Shown one piece after another: positions 10,401 through 11,372 of a DNA stretch of 11,372 nucleotides. The stretch is from Cyanobacteriota bacterium (GTDB taxonomy: Bacteria; Cyanobacteriota; Cyanobacteriia; Phormidesmidales; Phormidesmidaceae). Positions within the stretch are counted from its first letter, which is position 1, and each line of letters opens with the position of its first letter. A model generated the notes under the pieces. That model worked only from the letters and a program-made list of their open reading frames with translations. It did not search any database and had not been told where the DNA came from. Made by a program: the position numbers and the translations under genes. The DNA lies in the NCBI GenBank assembly GCA_027619675.1, contig JAQCHG010000014.1:1-11372 (forward strand), given 5' to 3'.

Positions 10401-10674
10401 GTCCCTGTGGCGGGTCAGCGATCGCGGCACCCAGGCATTGATGACCGCCTTCTACGGGGCCTTGAACCAGGGGTTGACTAAGGCCGAAGCCCTGCGGGTG
10501 GCCCAATTGACCCTGATCAACAATGGGGCCACCCCTGGGGAAATCGACGGTGGGGACAATGACCCACGCGGCGTGGGGATCGTTACCACCCCCACCAGCG
10601 GCACCACCCGCGCCGCTGGCTACAGCCACCCCTACTACTGGGCACCCTTCATCCTGATCGGCAATGGCCTCTAG
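7432..10674 (+). CDS. Exported PPC-TPR-CHAT protein (putative caspase-like peptidase)
   Basis: A 1080-residue protein with four parts. Residues 1 to about 27 are a Sec signal peptide: Arg7, then the hydrophobic run GLLVLVATGLLV, with likely cleavage after SPLRA. Residues about 71-172 match the bacterial pre-peptidase C-terminal (PPC) beta domain: YDLHNFNGEAGDRVQI, FDTYLALLGPDG, NDDFLD and TTGRYQVVA. Residues about 186-553 hold about nine TPR units, most of them 40 residues long, such as ALGNLGDIYNELGQYERAIE. After a helical linker, residues about 718-1078 form a CHAT domain (Caspase HetF Associated with TPRs), with FAPDGALRYVP, the candidate catalytic His915 in HLATHG and Cys958 in LSACETALG, and a typical end YYWAPFILIG. 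Both dyad residues are present, so peptidase activity is possible but unproven; many CHAT proteins have no known substrate. The signal peptide points to periplasm or outside. It lies 165 bases after the HstK gene on the same strand. ATG 7432 is chosen because the signal peptide starts there. Confidence 0.9.
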   Translation: MVHLSARCGGLLVLVATGLLVSSPLRAADPLSDPTVAQADSRSPGLLKTLASKGATGPQPQGKAAAAPESGVILQVQGTLSDRDARFPDGSVYDLHNFNGEAGDRVQIRLISQGFDTYLALLGPDGTQLAVNDDFLDTNAVIIVTLPTTGRYQVVANAFDATGRGRYQLTVTTASGADLALPAVVAEANGLLEQGFHQYERSQFQTALETWQRALSLYRHPDLVASFPVESRRVQGMVLGNLGLVYDDLGQYDQALALYQQALAIAVEGGDQIEESRILGNIGITYLNLSDYEGATDFFEQQRTLAVALGDREGEGRALNNLSLVYVAVGEYQRAIDLLEQYIAIARETGIRLGEGYALGNLGDIYNELGQYERAIEFQTQYLAIARDIGNRFGEASALNSLGVNYYYLGDLDRTVDLFQQAITILDELGSPASASVRGDLGFIYYELGDYDQALTFLRQHLAIAQAIGNRNEEARALNNLGLTYSALGDYGQAIELYQQSLSIFRALGARVREGIALARLGRLLADQDQPEMAIVFLKAAVEVREAIRGNISGLDQALQRSFTETVADDYRLLADLLLQQNRIIEAQRILDLLKVQELDDYLQDVQRSPQTETGVTFWQPEARILALYDEVLLRGTELSQLQSRPLESLSAADQARLAELTAQQTELYTRFIDWLEHPDILASLDQLRASTRSQTVDIENFTDLQQQLAQLPQPTVILYPLILPDRLELVLVSADAPPIRYPVAVDALTLNRTIVAFGQALKQPDSAVEVPAQQLYNWVIAPLEADLATLGVESIIFAPDGALRYVPRAALYDGDQWQVERFSFSQITAASETDFAAAPRDRPTLLAAACATCSFTVEVGNAAFRFEDLPATRAEVDALASQFDQAAVLVDGDFTPEAFAARLGNYSLIHLATHGMFVSGDPDASFLLFGNGQSVNLRQIRRQWQQMDADLIVLSACETALGSAELGDGIEVLGLGFQMQRVGARAVMASLWRVSDRGTQALMTAFYGALNQGLTKAEALRVAQLTLINNGATPGEIDGGDNDPRGVGIVTTPTSGTTRAAGYSHPYYWAPFILIGNGL
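8134..9084 (+). repeat. TPR-encoding tandem repeats, period about 120 bases
   Basis: Inside the CHAT gene, successive blocks of about 40 codons begin with versions of ALNNLGLTY or ALGNLGDIY and end in a helix such as YLAIARDIGNRFGEAS. I count seven clear units here plus a looser one at each end. The repeats are divergent at DNA level but recurring pieces such as AACCTGGGG and GACTACGA-like blocks are visible. Such TPR arrays bind partner proteins or peptides; the partner here is unknown. One unit (with LGSPASAS) is a residue shorter than the others. Confidence 0.8.
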
Positions 10675-10770
10675 GGCTCAACTACAAAAACGGTGTGGCA
10701 CATCCCCCCACCAACCCATCGCCAACCTGCCTACAATCAATCAGAGTGAGGTTTCTTAGGAGGTCGCCCC
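10675..10770 (+). promoter_or_regulatory. Spacer with possible promoter for the FIST gene
   Basis: A 96-base gap. TACAAT at 10732-10737 is a good -10-like hexamer, placed about 34 bases before the start codon, but no -35 hexamer is found 16-18 bases upstream, so the promoter call is weak. A GC-rich imperfect stem (GGTG 10692-10695 with CACC 10709-10712, and GG 10697-10698 with CC 10706-10707) might help end the CHAT transcript, but it lacks a T-run. Confidence 0.3.
10758..10764 (+). promoter_or_regulatory. Strong Shine-Dalgarno for the FIST gene
   Basis: AGGAGGT lies six bases before ATG 10771. It is the only near-perfect ribosome binding site in the window; the other starts have none that is obvious. 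It fixes the start of the FIST protein and suggests this gene is translated efficiently. Confidence 0.8.
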
Positions 10771-11372
10771 ATGGCCATATCAGCCCAACCCATGCAGTGG
10801 GTCAGCGCGATCTCTACCGCCATGTCCCTAGAGGCTGCGGTTAACGAGGTGGTGGCCCAGACCCAAGGGCAGCTCCAGGCTTCCGCCGATTTGGGCCTGG
10901 TGTTCATTTCCTCCGCCTTTGCCAGCGAATTTTCCCGACTGCTGCCCCTGTTGCAGGGGGCGCTCAACGTGCCCGCCCTGATTGGCTGTAGTGGCGTGGG
11001 GGTGATTGGCGACGATGCCCATGGCCGCACCCAAGAGATCGAGGCGGCCCCTGCCCTGGCCCTGACCTTGGCCCATCTTCCTGGCGTCACGGTGCAGACC
11101 TTTCACCTCACCGACATGGACCTGCCGGATCTCGACAGCCCCCCGGATGCGTGGATTGAAGAGATCGGCGTTGATCCAGCGGTGAATCCGCAGTTTATTT
11201 TGCTGGCGGATCCCTTTTCCACCAGCACCAACGATTTGCTCCAGGGGTTGGACTACGCCTCCCCCCAAGCGGTGAAGGTGGGGGGCCTGGCGGGCAACAA
11301 CAGTATGCAGCGCCACGGCGGCCTGTTTCGCGATCTCGACTTCCACACCGATGGGGTGGTCGGCGTGGCCCT
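10771..11372 (+). CDS. FIST-domain sensory protein, N-terminal part (partial)
   Basis: The frame opens at ATG 10771 behind a strong Shine-Dalgarno and runs off the right edge after 200 full codons. The protein begins MAISAQPMQWVSAISTAMS and continues with LGLVFISSAFASEFSRLLPLL (about 42-62), VPALIGCSGVGVIGDD (about 67-82), an FILLADPFS strand and VKVGGLAGNNS. These are the hallmarks of the N-terminal FIST domain (F-box and intracellular signal transduction), a sensory domain thought to bind small ligands, perhaps amino acids, and often linked to two-component or cyclic-nucleotide signalling. The usual C-terminal FIST_C half would lie beyond the window. No signal peptide is visible, so it is probably cytoplasmic. 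It follows the CHAT gene by 96 bases on the same strand. It may have its own promoter. Confidence 0.88.
   Translation, partial: MAISAQPMQWVSAISTAMSLEAAVNEVVAQTQGQLQASADLGLVFISSAFASEFSRLLPLLQGALNVPALIGCSGVGVIGDDAHGRTQEIEAAPALALTLAHLPGVTVQTFHLTDMDLPDLDSPPDAWIEEIGVDPAVNPQFILLADPFSTSTNDLLQGLDYASPQAVKVGGLAGNNSMQRHGGLFRDLDFHTDGVVGVA

Larger units (their letters stand above)
153..10425. repeat. Thirteen dispersed HIP1 palindromes (GCGATCGC)
   Basis: Exact GCGATCGC octamers start at 153, 881, 2249, 3784, 5206, 5636, 6362, 6710, 7165, 7673, 8360, 8581 and 10418. About 0.2 would be expected by chance in a random sequence this long. All thirteen lie inside coding regions. HIP1 is a known highly iterated palindrome of many cyanobacterial genomes, so this supports the taxonomic call; its role is not settled. 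Confidence 0.9.

Noticed and set aside
10039..10629. A 196-codon open frame on the minus strand inside the CHAT gene
   Set aside because: It lies opposite the conserved CHAT domain, has a composition typical of an antisense shadow of GC-rich coding DNA (rich in Gly, Gln, His, Pro) and no recognisable motif.
10828..11346. A 172-codon open frame on the minus strand at the right end
   Set aside because: It runs antisense to the FIST gene, which has a strong ribosome binding site and clear family motifs.

Overview
The window reads as cyanobacterial chromosome. The strongest sign is the palindrome GCGATCGC (the HIP1 element typical of many cyanobacteria), which I count 13 times in 11.4 kb. A trifunctional Ser/Thr kinase-ATPase-histidine kinase of the HstK type, a TPR-CHAT protein and a cyanobacterial-style FIST protein all fit. 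I cannot name the genus. All five genes lie on the + strand and are tightly packed. The longest gap is about 240 bases, and there are no RNA genes, insertion sequences or CRISPR arrays that I can see.

Layout. 2-202: the end of a MarR-like regulator with a cysteine-rich tail. 227-1108: an EamA/DMT-family membrane transporter 24 bases downstream, probably in the same operon. 1109-1347: an intergenic stretch with a short perfect palindrome and a long imperfect hairpin just ahead of the next gene. 1348-7266: a giant 1972-residue HstK-type sensor kinase (Ser/Thr kinase, STAND-like ATPase, helical repeats, GAF, PAS, histidine kinase). 7267-7431: a short spacer. 7432-10674: an exported PPC-TPR-CHAT protein of 1080 residues with an intact candidate His/Cys caspase-like dyad. 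10675-10770: a spacer ending in a strong Shine-Dalgarno. 10771 to the window end: a FIST sensory protein, cut off by the window edge.

How the genes may work together. The first two genes look like a small regulator-transporter unit. The last three look like signalling or stress-response genes: an intracellular multi-input kinase, a putative secreted protease or scaffold, and a small-ligand sensor. Their adjacency suggests a shared signalling theme but does not prove it. No response regulator is present in the window to receive phosphate from the histidine kinase. The features most worth a second look are the pairing of HstK kinase with an exported CHAT protein, an apparent Gln in place of the alpha-C Glu in the kinase domain, the hairpin ahead of the kinase gene, and an AT-rich middle of the kinase gene compared with its GC-rich neighbours.
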